Assembly (NCBI GenBank): GCA_014058105.1
Contig: JACGCM010001659.1
Span: forward strand, 2,108,001-2,172,000
DNA from: Kingdonia uniflora
Taxonomy: Eukaryota > Streptophyta > Magnoliopsida > Ranunculales > Circaeasteraceae
Length of the DNA: 64,000 nucleotides
Reading direction: 5' to 3'
A program made the translations under genes and the position numbers. Numbering within the stretch: the first letter of the stretch is position 1; every line of letters starts with the position of its first letter. Positions 10,973 through 23,189 of this stretch are shown in pieces. The notes under the pieces were generated by a model. It made no database searches and was not told where the DNA came from. It worked only from the letters and a program-made list of their open reading frames with translations.

Positions 10973-11735
10973 TAAACTATATCTATGGTATCTTCAAACT
11001 TGGTAAGGTATGTGGTAAATCATTCCTATACAAATGAAGGATCGAAAAACAAATGGGATGATATGAAAATTGAAATTTACAAGAAAAGAATATTGTTTCT
11101 TGTAAGAGCACCCAAAGGATAATAAATTACACTAATAAAGCACTTTAGGTCCATATTCAGGTCCAAACCCTATTTATTACATACTTAACCCCTTTAGACC
11201 ATTGGCATTCACCTTATTTAGATCGTCTTGCTAGGCACCAAGTCAAACCTTCAAGAAAACATTGGAAGTGCTCCTCATTCTTTGTGATATTCTCATACTA
11301 GTTTGTTGTTCTCTCCAAGTTGGAAACTCTATGAGCGATTATAACTTAGATTAACGGATAATATCAAATGTAATACTCCATGTAGTGGGGTATAATGCAC
11401 CCTTGTGCCAGGTAAATGGGGGCAAAAGGGGATCTCCTATTATTGTACATACGTGGGGAATGGAGATATACAATAGCATGGGAGCATTTTCAAATTACTC
11501 TTAACAAAACGAAAGGTCAGAAAATCAGAAGCTCGGTTTAGGAAGGAACCTGGAATAGATATTTGGCATAATCACCTATATTATGCAACAATGTCTCATC
11601 TGGATGTGCATATATGAACCTTCTTGAGTTATTATATCTCTGCAAATAATAAAGTTCCAAGCAAGCACAAATGCATTGTTAGAAGAAGGTTTTACTGGAT
11701 CATATATGACGACATGGCCCACATTTATTTGTGAA
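10973..11735. other. No recognisable gene
   Basis: AT-rich sequence. I see no exon supported by both splice sites and coding content, and no LTR pair. It separates the interrupted exon-like sequence from a Copia scrap. Confidence 0.4.
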
Positions 11736-11739
11736 TCTA

Positions 11740-12015
11740 AATTAACTACCTTGAGACCTTTGTGCCTATTGCTAAAATAAAATCAATCTGGGTTTGTTAA
11801 CCGCTTACTACAAACCATGATGGAATTGCACGAACTGGATGTTAAGACAGTGTGCTTGCATGGTGATCTCCATGAAGAAGTTTGCATGTCACTGCCACTG
11901 GGTATACCTTGTTGAGCATATCTATGAAAGGTGTCTTATTTTTTTGTTAAATAAGCTTTGCCAATCTCAACGTGGATGGTTCGATCTGGGTGAAAAACAA
12001 AGTGACATTGATTAT
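11740..12015 (+). pseudogene. Copia reverse transcriptase fragment
   Basis: The + strand in broken frames gives TFVPIAKIKSI..., then [20 protein letters not shown], and further on an RGWFD-like remnant. These match the Copia RT run 'FAPVAK...', '[17 protein letters not shown]' and the following '.WF..'. No LTRs or other domains adjoin it. Confidence 0.65.
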
Positions 12016-12879
12016 AATCTCATTGTCTGATGTGTTGGTGAGAGTTGTAGCGGATGTATTTTTTGGATATTTTGAAGTACGTTGAGAAGTAGGTCTTCGC
12101 TTAGCTGATACTCCTATTAGTATATTTTTGATATTTTCAATAGTCTACACTATTCAAATCTCACTGCCTTCCAGTTTTGGAAAGGGTGGGGGCACCGTCG
12201 CTCCCTCCAACCATGGCCTCTGGCCATGGAACTCAACTTCACAATGACCGTCTGACATACAACGGTAAGCTGTCCCTGGTGGGAGATCTAATGAGGCCCT
12301 CTCCAAGCTTCCTTTGGAGAAGAAGAGACTGGCTAATGACAAAAATATGCCTCCATTGTTGCTGAAATAAGAGAAATCAAGAACCTGAATAATAAGTCCA
12401 TGACGGAGGATGAGAGGAGTATGCTTGTTAAGGTGTTGGAATCAAAGTGCTCAAGAGTGGGTCTCGAGAGTGGATATCGATCCTACGGGGATTGTCCCTA
12501 GAAAAAATCCCAATCAGAGGGAAACCAGTCCCGAACATCAGCAACAAGATCAACATAGGCGAGCCTCCAGTGAGGAGTTAGCGAAGGGCAGAAGAATTGC
12601 TCTGAATACCCTACCTCCAGGTGAGTCTAATTCCTCCTCAAAGAATGATAGTTAATCTGTGCTAGGCCCCTAGAATTTGGTATGGTCAATGTCCTAAATA
12701 GGGGTTATGACGATAATAAATAGGGGTTAATCTGTGCTAGGCCCCTGAGATGTGTTGACCCATCATCAGTATTAACACAAAAGATTATGCTGAAAGTATT
12801 GCTTCTTGTGAGGAATACCTTTTGGGGCAATTTGTTGGTAGACGGTTGGATTTTATTATGTTAGGGACTATCTGGATAG

Positions 12880-13570
12880 GCTGTGGAGTACTAAAGGCAG
12901 CTTTGATATTAAACTCAAAGAGAATAACCTGTTCTTTTTTCAATTCACATGTGAGGAAAATAGAGTTAGTGTTTTAAAAATGGGGATCCATTCACATAGC
13001 CAACAGACTCTTTGTTATCAGGCCATGGCATGTGGACATTGAGACTGAGCCTTTTGATAACATTACTATCCCTATGTAGATCAATTTCAGACACGTTCCT
13101 TCATATCTATAGAATTTTGATGGGCTAGGCAGGACTGCAAGTAGTGTTGGGGTACCTCTTCGGATTGATAAGGCCACTGAAGACAAGAGCAGGGTTAGTT
13201 ACGCAAGAGTTAGTGTGGAAGTGGATATGCGATGTGAATACCCTAAGACTGTACTTCTTGAAGTTGATAAAAAAGCAACATGGTGGAGATTGAAGTTGAA
13301 TATAGTTGGATTCCCACTACGTGTGATAACTGCTAACAATATTGAGAGCACGTTATATATAGGGAAAAAATCCAAGGATGTAGGCGCTCCATCTACTAGG
13401 AACAATACTAATTTAAATGCTCATGATGCAGTGCAGGTAGCCAGTAGCCACTCCGAGGAGGATCCGAACGCTCTTGGTACTCCTGGTTACACTGGGGAAC
13501 TTAAGAAAGCAATTTGGAACCCTGATGACAGGCTCTCACAATGTGATGAAAGCAACTTGGAGCCCTAATG
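12880..13570 (+). pseudogene. LINE ORF1, DUF4283-type RNA-binding protein
   Basis: Across three frames the translation gives NNLFFFQFTCEENRVSVLKM, then ANRLFVIRPWHVDIE. Further on come VPLRIDKATEDKSRVSYARV and SVEVDM. These match the DUF4283 pattern 'F.F.....R..VL......', 'L.L..W' and '..P...D..T..K.R.SYARV.VE.D'. The final frame (13215-13568) runs on into a Ser/Asp-rich tail. This is the nucleic-acid-binding ORF1 product of plant L1 elements, broken by shifts. Confidence 0.75.
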
Positions 13571-13689
13571 ATATTGCTCTCATAATGTGATGGAAGCAAC
13601 TTGTGGAATATTGAAACCTACTCCAGTCCTACTAAGGGCAGAATTCTGTAATGCTGGGATCCTTAGATCTTATTTGCTACTATTAATTA

Positions 13690-14145
13690 AAAATCTCCCC
13701 AGTTATCCATGGCAGGGTTGTTGATGGTAATGACAATTTCTTATGTTTGGCAGGATATTATCTCTTTGGGTAGAAGTTACAATCAACCATGAGTGTTAGC
13801 TGGTGATTTCAACTCTCCTTTCTCGTCTTGGGAAAAATTTGTGGAAGAACTGTTTCTGGGGCTGTTGTGGACCTTAATAAAGATTGGTTAAATGACTCTA
13901 AGCTTATGGATATGAGGTACAAAGGCTGCAAGCTGACCTGGTCTAACAAAGCTGCTAGAAGTAGTGATAGAATCATGAGTAAACTTGACAGAGTTCTTAT
14001 CAATGAGGAATGGGGTGATATGTTTGGAGTTGCAGAGGCTGATTTCATATCTCTTGGGGTTTCTGACCATAGCCCTGCCTTATTTAGATTGGTGAAGCCT
14101 GTCTCCACTAACAAGAAAAGCTTAAGTATAGTTACTACAGATTGA
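13690..14145 (+). pseudogene. LINE AP-endonuclease domain
   Basis: One frame has the catalytic AGDFNSPFSSWEKF (13800-13845). After a frameshift the next has RYKGCKLTWSNKAARSSDRI and the C-terminal FISLGVSDHSPALF. SDH is the conserved terminal catalytic motif of exonuclease/endonuclease/phosphatase-fold enzymes. The catalytic residues GDFN and SDH both survive, but in different frames. Confidence 0.8.
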
Positions 14146-14225
14146 GAGGAAAGAACTTAAGGAAACCCCATGTACCAACTCTACCACAGGCTCCAAGCTA
14201 CTAAAACTGGGCTTAAAGACTGGAA

Positions 14226-16398
14226 TTGCCTCAAACTCTTCTCTTGGGGTGCTGTAAGGTTGCTGGGACTAAGCTCGTTTCTGTTCAGACTGCCCTTCAA
14301 GCTAGTCCATTGGATGCTAGTCTGATTGAGGGTGAGAAGATTGTGCTAAAGAAGTATTTCAATTTGGTCATGAAAGAAGAGTCTATGCTGAAACAATTGG
14401 CCCAACTTGGGGATCAAAATAATTATTTCTTTCACAAGTCTACTAAAGCTAGAAGGTCCAATAATGCCCTAATGTCAATAAATGATTCAGATGGTGTAAC
14501 TGTTTTTGATCCTGTCATAGTTGGAGTCTTGGAGAGGATTTCCAAAGTCTTAATTTCAAGAATGTAGTCCAAGATCAAGATTATGAAGCCTTCACCAGTG
14601 AAGTTGAGGATGAGGAAGTAGAGAGGGCTCTTTTGAGTATTGAGGATTCTAAAACTCCAGGCCCCTGATGGATTCAAATGCCCATTTTTTTAAAACCAAT
14701 TGGAGTATTGTTAAGAAAAAAATCTTGAAGGCTGTGAAGATTTTTTTGGGTACATGCTTAGCGAAGCCAATGCCAGTGTCATTACCCTTGTTCCTAAAGT
14801 GGTCAACCCCTCTAGTTTTGGTGACTACAGACCTATCTCTAGCTGCAATGTGGTTTACAAAGTGATATCTAAAGTGATTAGTAACAGGTTGAAAGTGGTT
14901 ATTGGGCCTCTGGTTAGCTTTAACCAATCTGCTTTTGTTGAAGGCAAACATATCTCAAATAATATGTTGATTGCTCATGAGTTGGTGAGGAACTACCACA
15001 GAAAAGTAAAGGTCGGATTAGAGCTACAATGAAGATTAGTATCAAGAAAGCTTATGATATGTTCCAGCAGAAAGCAAAGTTAAAAATGAAAAAATACCTA
15101 AATTTAAAGCTCTCAATTTCCTTTTTAGATTTATTGAGTGAAAAGGCTTTGTATCACAACTCCCCACTACTCTATCTCAGCTAATGGGGATCTCGAAGGC
15201 TATTTTAGGGGCGTTAGAGGGCTCAGACAAGGAGATCATATGTCTCCTTATATCTTTGTGTTGGTTATGGAGAAGTTTGGCCTTCTTGAAGAAAAAGTAG
15301 GGCATGGTACTCTTGGGCTCCATTTTAAGTGTAAGAAACCTATTTTTACCCACTTGGTTTTTGCAGATGATCTATTGGTCTATTTTAAAGGAGATGTCAC
15401 CTCAGCTAATGTTCTCAAGGAAGTCATTCACAAATTCAAGCTCGTGACCTGGATGGAAATTAATTACTAAAAGTCTAGAGTCTATTTTTTGGGGTTTTCT
15501 GAAGTTGATAGAAGTATCGTGTGTAACATTTTGAGAACTACTGAAGGGTCCCTCCCCTTCAAATAATTGAGGGGGCTGCCTCTTGCGTCTACTAGACTTA
15601 ACTTTAGAGACTACCAACATTTCATTGAATGTATGACAGGTAGAATCAAAAGCTGACAGAACAAGTTCTTATCTAGGGCTGGGAGGCTTCATATAATTCA
15701 GTTTATTCTTCAAAATATCTCTACTTATTGGATGAGTAGCTTTAATCTGCTTCAACACATGATTGATTGTATTAACAATATCAATGCTAAGTGTAAGAAA
15801 TCTATTTTTACCCACTTGGCTTTTGCAGATGACCTACTGGACTATTTTAAAGGAGATGTCACCTCAGCTAATGCTCTCAAGGAAGTCATTCACAAGTTCA
15901 AGCTCATGACCGGGATAATAATTAATTACCAAAAGTCTAGATTCTATTTTTCTGGGTTTTCTGACGTTAGGAGAAGTATCGTGTGTAACATTTTGAGAAT
16001 TACTGAAGAGTACCCTTGTGTCTACAAGACATAGTTCTAGAGACTGACAACATTTGATTGATTGTATGACTGGTAGAATCAAAAGCTGGCAGAACAGGTT
16101 CTTATCTGGGGCTGGGAGGCTTCATATAGTTCAGTCTGTTCTTCGAAGTATTTCTACTTATTGGATGAGTAGCTTTAATCTGCCTCAGCACATGATTGAT
16201 TATACCAACAATATCAATGTTAAGTTTCTTTGGAATGGGAGCTGCACTGGTAAGAAGAAGGCTGTTAGCCTGTTACTAGGTGGGCTGAAGTCTGCTATCC
16301 TAAGGATGAAGGGGGTTTGGGACTTGGGGCTTAGAAGTATGAAAGATTGGAATAGAGCTGCTGTCCTTAGGCATACATTTAGAATTGACTTCAAATGA
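14226..16398 (+). pseudogene. LINE reverse transcriptase
   Basis: Successive frames give the EN-RT linker (14226-14567), fingers VITLVPKVVNPSSFGDYRPI (14760-14835), QSAFVEGKHISNNMLIAHEL (14925-14990) and the palm RGLRQGDHMSPYIF with THLVFADDLLVYFKG (about 15210-15390). A second palm copy, THLAFADDLLDYFKGD, follows at about 15815-15860, then the thumb WNGSCTGKKKAV and the GVWDLGLRSM stretch (to 16398). Stops and shifts separate most segments. Confidence 0.88.
15327..16215 (+). repeat. Tandem duplication inside the LINE RT, about 462-bp unit
   Basis: The sequence beginning AAGTGTAAGAAA at 15327 recurs at 15789. Each copy carries the FADD active-site region, the segment GTCACCTCAGCTAATG, the thumb with TGGATGAGTAGCTTTAATCT, and an ending around CAACAATATCAATG. 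The second copy has a deletion of roughly 45 bases after the GAGT/GGGTC point. The copies have diverged by many substitutions, so the duplication is old. Confidence 0.9.
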
Positions 16399-17189
16399 GG
16401 ATAATTCTTGGATCAAATGTGTCAGTACTAACCTACTCAGAAACAAGAACTTCTGGCCCATTCCCATTCCTCAGAGTTGCTCATGGTCTTGCATATGCCC
16501 TTTGTGTTATTTGTGACAGCCCTGAAGAAAGTGTGGAGCACATTTTGAGTTGTATCCTGGCCACTGAAATCTGGAAGAGTATCCTAGTCAAATGTAATGT
16601 CTTACGGACTGTTGGGGACTTCAGAGATACTAGAAGATCTGCTTCTTCTGTTCTTAATGCTGTGAGATACGTCACTTTCAGATTGAAGTTTATGAAGGAA
16701 ACTTTGGAAGATAAACAAATTAACAGAACTTTGTGCGACATTTGGCATGTCAAACCCAATTTTAAGCAGAAATTTGTGCAAACCTGTAAGTGGGTCCCTC
16801 CCCCTCCCAATATATTCCTTCTCAACGCTGATGCTTCATACTCTGACTCGGAAGGTTATGGAGATCTGATTAGAGACCATTTTAGAAAATGCTTAATTGC
16901 ATATGCAGGGAAAGAGCTTCCTGTTTCGGTTATATACCATGAAATGAATACTATTTGCAAGGGTTTGATTATTACCGTGGATATGGGTGTTATTAAGCTG
17001 TTCATCTGTACTGACTCCACCCTTATGGTTGACTACATTAAAAGAGGGGCTACTCCTCCTTGGAGATGCAGAGGCCTGCTAAAGACCATTAAGATGAAGA
17101 CTGAACTCCTTGAGGTTTTCGGTATCTTTCAGAACTTTAGGAAAGTAACAATGGGGTCGATTTCCTTTCTTCCTTTGCAACTGTGCTAG
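16395..17189 (+). pseudogene. LINE zinc-binding and RNase H-like C-terminus
   Basis: A 264-codon frame. Near its start are CVICDSPEESVEHILSCILA, a CxxC...HxxxxC zinc-binding (zf-RVT) motif, followed by WKSILVKC. From about residue 135, after VPPPPNIF, comes LLNADASYSDSEGYGDLI. Further on, FICTDSTLMVDYIKRG gives the 'DAS.......G' and 'TDS' landmarks of the plant RNase H-like (RVT_3) domain. It is the best-preserved frame of this LINE. Confidence 0.85.
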
Positions 17190-17199
17190 GTGAGATAGT

Positions 17200-19270
17200 G
17201 CTGCCCCTTAGCTCCTTGCCTTAGGATCTTAGTATTTACAATGAGGAGTATGCTACGTCAACAGTCTATGTCAGATTATAGTAAAAGTGTTGTATATTTT
17301 TTGTTCTTTTTGAGGGGTTGCTTTGGATTGTATATTTCCTTTCACAGATGTTGTCCTACATAAGGTTGTTGGTCGAATTACTTTTAAATACTCTATGTCC
17401 AAGCTGAGAATACTCGTTATTTTCACACTTGCTTAAAGGGGATTGTTGAGAACATGAACAAATGGACATATACACACATGTATATTCAATCATAAACATG
17501 GGACTATATGACTACCACAATTGGAGCATACCTTCTTCTGTACCTCAGGAGTTATTGTAATATTTCGGTCTGAGTATATTATTATAAGTTAGAGAAAAAA
17601 ATTATTTCCCATAATCTGTCCCAGAAAGAATATCCTATACTCTCCTAGTATCTTTACTTTGTCCTCTCTCAGCCTCACAGTATGATAATATTATCTGTTA
17701 TCATAAGGACCCCTCTATACATCTACATCTACAAATAGAGAAGTCCCCTTAATTAATAACAAAAAGTGGACCCAACCCTCTCTCTTGTGAAGTATTTGTT
17801 TTCATCAACTTCTTATTCTACTTTGCATTTGTAGATGTATTCTGGCTGTCAAATTTTGATATCGTGGATGGCCTTAAATGTATCATAAGATTTTGCAATG
17901 ACGTTTTCAGAAATGTCATCATAAGATTTATTTATCTAAACAAATATCTTTAAAATGCCTTATGAAAGCTCTTAAATGTATATCACAATAGTCGGCATTA
18001 GAAGGTCCATACAGCTTTCCCTCTTAATTGATTAGATAAGTAGATATGTTCAAAAAGTAGTAGCAGCCTCAATCAAATGCTCCTCTCTTTTTTGGTCAAA
18101 ATGATGAATTAGGAAAGGAGAATAAGCAAAAGTATATGCAGAAGATATCCATTTAAGGACTCTACCTTGTGTGAATCTCGAGAAGATCTTCCACCCTGCG
18201 TACAGAAAAGGAAACGAAAAAAGAGTTTTACTAACCTGTTAAACACTATGCTTGAAAAAAAAAAAACTGTTAAGACACTAGAGATACAATTATAGAAAAA
18301 TGATACATAATTTTCTTATTTTTTATAAATTTACTCTTTATTGATGTAGAAAGAAGAAAAACTATAGCGAAATAGCTAAGAAAATAACCCAAGCCTTTCC
18401 AACGCGGAACAAGCAGCAGTTCACAAACTTAATAACATAGCACAGATAATAAAACCACAATCCGTAATCATGTCTGTGATTTTGGGGGTTGAACGTGCAT
18501 TCATGGTTGTAAGTTACAACATCAAACGTAATCCAACTGAGACTCAAGCCAGACTAAACATTCAATGGAAAATTAGACGATTATTTTAAGAAAATAGATG
18601 GGTATCACTTGTTGAAAAGTGAGTTGCACACGTGCTGCAGAGGTCTATAGATTGCGATAGTATGCAAGGATAGGATGGTGTTTTGTATGGCATTTAAGTT
18701 CCAAAATCTGGCAGTATCCGTTTTCTTTGTTGATAGTGGTGATCTTAATGGGATTAAGTTGTATTTATATTGTCATGCATTGTTTTCAAATAACATAGCT
18801 ACCAACTAGAACAATCTGTTTCTTCCTTTTGGCTGCATTCTCGTTTTACCAGAGCGAATGTCCTTATTGCATGGGGTTAATGTAAAATAGCACTTGATTT
18901 CACTAATATTTGATCGTTTAAAAATATTGAATTTTTCATCATATGTATCTTCATCTCTCTTTTTTATAGAGGAGAAAACAGTACAAAAGTATAAACGACA
19001 ACACCCTCCTAAGACAAGTTTTCATAATCACAGAGCTCCCAAGATCACCTCCTCCACCTAGCCAAATGAATGTCAAAGAACACCCTTTCATGAAGAAAAG
19101 AAACAACAGATTTTATCAAAAGGGTAACTTTTTTCTCTTTACTTTGAATTTCCTAGAATTTCTTTAAAGCCAAATGGCCCAAATAACCGAAACGGATTTA
19201 AATAGTCCTACACTTTACCCTGACAGAATAATTATTCAAGCTTCACTTAAATAAGAAAATCCTTACGTTA
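17200..19270. other. No recognisable gene
   Basis: AT-rich sequence. The only exon-like object is a 30-base - strand segment at 18166-18195 with both splice sites (see findings). Nothing else supports a gene, RNA or bounded repeat. Confidence 0.4.
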
Positions 19271-19513
19271 CTATGATGAAACCAAGCTAGACCAGCTTCT
19301 AAGAAAAGTGATGAACTTCTTGGGCGAAAGGGCACTGAAGAAGTAGGTGGTTAATAGATTCCTCATCTCTCTTACATTGGAACAATAGTTTGTAGCTAGG
19401 ACCTTATGATTACGTAAATTCTCCATCTCATTCTCTCTCACTCCCCCCTGTTCTTCAACCCTAACATCGTCCAACAGAAACCGCAACCACCTTTCGACAG
19501 ACATTTGAACCAC
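19271..19513 (-). pseudogene. Possible LINE zf-RVT fragment
   Basis: The - strand, read with a frameshift, gives C..C spacing around TNYCSN and REM, then NLLTTYFF, and FLRSWSSLVSS. This resembles 'C..C...EE...HLFF.C.FA..VW..L' of the LINE zinc-binding segment. It is too short and broken to be sure. Confidence 0.35.
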
Positions 19514-19902
19514 TCACCCGCCTTATTTATGTCTCTCGGTCTTCGCCATCCTCTCCTCACCCTCACATAAAGTGCTCTTATCTTTAAAAATTGTTATTTT
19601 TGGTGGTGTACATAAAATCTTGAGCATTTTTTACATACAATTCCTCCTCTGACACTATTTGTAAGAGATAATCCTTCATTCCTTTAAGAGAAAACACATA
19701 CAAATATAGGGGTCCAACCACTTAGAGATCGTCACATGAAACAACCATAGAAGAAAAGATAAAACTAAGCGAAAGAAAAAGGAAAAAAAAAACACATAAT
19801 CATTGAGGAAATCTCATGTTTTTCACCCTGCTCGCCGTATTAGTAGTTACGGAAGTAAAATAGTCACTCCAAACCTTACTCCTAAAACTAAGAAATTGAT
19901 GT

Positions 19903-20207
19903 TGTTAGTTTCTACGAGCGGAAGCGAACAAACAATACTAAACGGAAAATAACGATCTCTTTATTACTTCTCTATACGATTGCAAGCTCTCTCTAACCCA
20001 ATTAGGGTTTCTCTTCTCTCAAAACTCAACCTCCCTCTCCTACTAACCTTGGGCCCTTTTATAGAAGAGCCCTAACCTCCTAAAACACTACCCAATTAAT
20101 TAGGAAACTAATCTAAAAAGAATATTGCAAAAATAGGAAACATATAAAATAGGGGTCCCACAAAGTGTGCCAAATTGGAGACGCGGAGACGTGCACTATT
20201 CCTATCA
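19903..20207 (-). repeat. 3' LTR of the non-autonomous element
   Basis: Direct repeat of 21652-21959, about 305 bp. The - strand carries a TATAAAAGGGCCC promoter-like box (plus-strand GGGCCCTTTTATA near 20050). Confidence 0.9.
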
Positions 20208-21651
20208 ACTTTCCCCTTCTTTGAAGAGTTCGACTTCGAACTCTTCAAAGAAAATCAGCAAGTCATCAACATGAAACCGAAAGTGCACGATGAAAAGCTC
20301 GGAAAGACGTCCACGAATTTTACCGTAACTTGCTAGTATACCCTTTGGACGCTGTAACACATCATCTCGAAGTTCATTTTGCTTCATTGTATTACAAAGT
20401 GCTGACACGATACGTTGTACTTGGAGTCGCCAAGACTTCAGGCCCACACAGTCGAAAGAACAAACCATAAACTCTATCCAATACGGGTCAACATATGGAC
20501 CTGTTGTTGGTATACCTTGCTGTAAAAATTTACTCCCTCCTGGTTCCCATATGTGCCTCTGCTTATAACCAAAACTAATCTCCCCTGGGGGTGCTCCAGA
20601 CGAAGCATGAATCTCTTGACTCCACTACTGTGTGGCACGGGTATTGTTAGCTACTCCTGTAGATGCGTTATTTTGCTCATGCTGGCTCAACACTTTCTTT
20701 CCCACTATTGGAGTTGGTTGGTGTTTATTTGGGTGAATGTTGTTGCACGTGAGTTGGGAGGTGTTGGTAATTGATATGGTGGACTTGATTGCACATGATC
20801 ACCTCCTCTTGTTTCTCTTTTAATTTCCAATCTCTGCAACTTGAGTTTGGCTCGGTGATTAAACGCGAGACCACGATCTTCTTCTGTCGATCTCCTCCAA
20901 TTTTCTTCATCGATTAGGATGGTGAAGGCCTGGTTTGGGAGCAGTGTTTGGATCGACGGGGTTTGGAGTGCCTTCAGCTGGAATGTGGGATGGAGCGTCT
21001 ACGTGCGACACACACGCACCGAAACCTAGATGGATCTGGTTTCTGGACTCGGGGTTGGGCTTGTATTTTGTTAAAAGAAAACATGTGCGGGTCACATGCT
21101 TCCTCTATCACTCTCCTGCGATCGATCTTCTGCCTAGACGCCAAATATGCAACTGTTGCGACCTGAGTTTGAGTTTTTGTACCGGCCAAAATCCCCGGTG
21201 AAACTCCGATCAAATCAGTCCCTTGAACTCCGTGTTGAACTCCGATGCCTTCCTTTACAAGACCTCCTTCTCCTATCATGATTTCTTCCTTGTGAACTGG
21301 TTTTTTTTGGACAACGTTAAACCTGCAAAATTAACGACCTCTCCATTGAATCCGATTGTGCTTCCAGACCCATCCTTGATTGGGGAGGTCCACTGAACCT
21401 CAGTGATTGAACCGGTGAATCCTCCATCCTCTTTCCAGAATTTCCTCGATTTGGTGGTGTTGTCTTTCGATTGGAACTTTTAATTCGTAACTTTGATCGG
21501 CTAGACTTCGCGCGCCATAACCGCGACCCTTCGTGGGACCATGGTCGTGAACTCTCCAACGCGTTTTCACTTACCCTACCCACGAAATCGGTCGCACAAG
21601 GAAATTCTTTCTCTCTCTCTCTCTCTCCGTCAGTACATCGTGGTACCAAGT

Positions 21652-21959
21652 TGTTAGTTTCTACGTGCAAAAGCGAACAAACAATACTAAACGGAAAATA
21701 ATGATCTCTTTATTACTTCTCTTTACGATTACAAACTCTCTATAACCCGACTAAGGTTTTTCTTCTCTCAAAACTCAGCCTCCCTCTCCTACTAACCCTA
21801 GGCCCTTTTATAGAAGAAGAGCCCTAACCTTCTAAAACACTACCCAATTAATTAGGAAACTAATTTAAAAATAATATTGCAAAAATAAGAAACATAGAAA
21901 ATTGGGGTTCCACAAAGTGTGCCAAATTGGAGATGCGGAGACGTGCACGATTCCTATCA
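21652..21959 (-). repeat. 5' LTR of the non-autonomous element
   Basis: Direct repeat of 19903-20207 with scattered substitutions and small indels. The primer binding site adjoins at 21639-21648. The last 50 or so bases recur at about 25525-25575. Confidence 0.9.
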
Positions 21960-22585
21960 AATGTATTTTCCAATACCTGCTTATTCTCTAGGCGCATCAA
22001 AAGGCATCTTATTCCTTTAGGGAGAGATCATAAGAGACAAAAAAAAAAATTATGAGTTTAGGGTAAGCAATTTTTTTACTTAAAAGACTTATTACTTCAA
22101 TTTTCAAAGAGATTTTCTTTTTCTTTTTTTCGTGGTAACAAAAGGGTGTCGTATTTGCTTCCCAATCTGTCTTCTATGTGTTCTTAACTAATACAAAAGA
22201 AAAAAAAAACTTCAACCATCACGAAAAATACTTCATAACGACCTATTCAATGACATTACAGCATTTATAAAGTACTACTGCTGAAGTTTCTTCTATCGAA
22301 TTTGACTGTCTTTTGTCAACACAAAATACAATTTTTAGTTTGTTAGCTCTACAAAGATTAGATATTTTACCAAGGTGAATCTATTTTAAGGAATTAAATA
22401 AGCAAAAGTAGATTCAAGGATATGCTTAGTTTGACATTTTCCTAATTCCCACACCTCAAAAGCTTCAAACACAAAAAAAATAAAAAAAATACTAAAATTA
22501 GTATGTTGTCTCAATAAAGGTTAAATCTTTTACCAAGGAAAATCTGCTTAAAGGGAGAAAATACTCAAATGTGGATTAAAGGGTA
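21960..22585. repeat. Duplicated flank segment, copy 1
   Basis: This stretch recurs at 25576-26199 with substitutions and small indels. It includes the phrase TTATTCCTTTAGGGAGAGATCA and the A-rich GACAAAAAAAAAAATT. Internally it has a diverged repeat of its own: 'TTTTACCAAGG..AATCT' appears twice, followed by AAAGTAGATTCAAGG / AAATGTGGATTAAAGG. Copy 1 stops at GGGTA (22581-22585), where the Copia LTR begins. Confidence 0.88.
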
Positions 22586-22944
22586 TGTCGTCGAACTCAG
22601 TCTACACACAGTTTTGATCTCTTCCTCGATTTTTGATAGATTCCTTGTTTGTAGATAGATTTAGTTGTTGAGATATTTCTGCTCTGATTTTATACAGTTT
22701 GTTACAATGTAAAGTCTATATAAAATACTGTAAATCAAGAAGTAAAATACAAGTTCAAGTAATCTTTCTCTCAATTCAACTTTCAGCTTCCATATTTATT
22801 ATGGTACCAGAGCAATTCTGCTACAATTTTTTTTCCCCAGGTTTAGAATCATCTTCTCTAGATCCCCTCAATATACTATGGCGGAAAAAATTGTTGCCGA
22901 AACTGTGAAGAAAGCCACATAATAATCCCTTAATTCTCGATCAG

Positions 22945-23189
22945 ATGATCCCTATTTCATCCATCATTTTGATAGTCCCACATCTATCTTGGTTTCTCCC
23001 TCATTATCTGATGATAATTACAGCACCTGGTTGCGATCAATATCCAAAGCTCTTAGAGCCAAAAACAAATTTGGATTCGTTGATACACCAAAAGATCAAT
23101 TTGAAAGGTCCAAATGGTCTCGCTGCGATGATCTCGTGCATCATGGATCCTTAATTTTGTATCCCAAGAAATTGCTTCTCGCAGACTAA
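22945..23189 (+). pseudogene. Copia gag N-terminal fragment
   Basis: The frame at 22989-23189 shows SPSLSDDNYSTWLRSISKAL, then RAKNKFGFVD, the start of plant Copia gag ('LSG.NY..W...M...L..K.K..F..G'). It is broken after about 70 codons. Confidence 0.8.

Larger units (their letters stand above)
12160..17200 (+). mobile_element. LINE (L1-type) with ORF1, EN, RT and RNase H remnants
   Basis: Domains follow in L1 order on the + strand: an ORF1 with DUF4283-like sequence (about 12880-13340), AP-endonuclease (about 13690-14150), RT (14230-16390) with FADD palm motifs, a zinc-finger RVT segment (16470-16600) and an RNase H-like domain (16800-17150). Frames are broken by many stops. No clear poly(A) or target duplication was found, so the ends are approximate. 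The RT palm region is tandemly duplicated (separate entry). Confidence 0.85.
19903..21959 (-). mobile_element. Non-autonomous LTR retrotransposon
   Basis: LTRs lie at 19903-20207 and 21652-21959. On the - strand they start TGATAGGAATCGTGCACG and end with AAACTAACA. Left flank is GATGT; right flank is AATGT, but a duplicate of the right flank at 25576-25580 still reads GATGT, so the original TSD was GATGT. The primer binding site, TGGTACCACG on the - strand, lies just inside the right LTR (21639-21648), and a polypurine tract (AAGAAGGGGAAAG) abuts the left LTR. The 1.44-kb interior has short frames with no recognisable gag, protease, RT or integrase. It is therefore a LARD-like or internally deleted element relying on other enzymes. 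The 3' part resembles the tail of the gypsy element at 6.6 kb (repeated GAACTC/GAATTC motif before the PPT). Confidence 0.85.

Noticed and set aside
18362..18547. Minus-strand 61-codon frame with a hydrophobic stretch
   Set aside because: No splice context, no recognisable motif, and it lies in AT-rich spacer.
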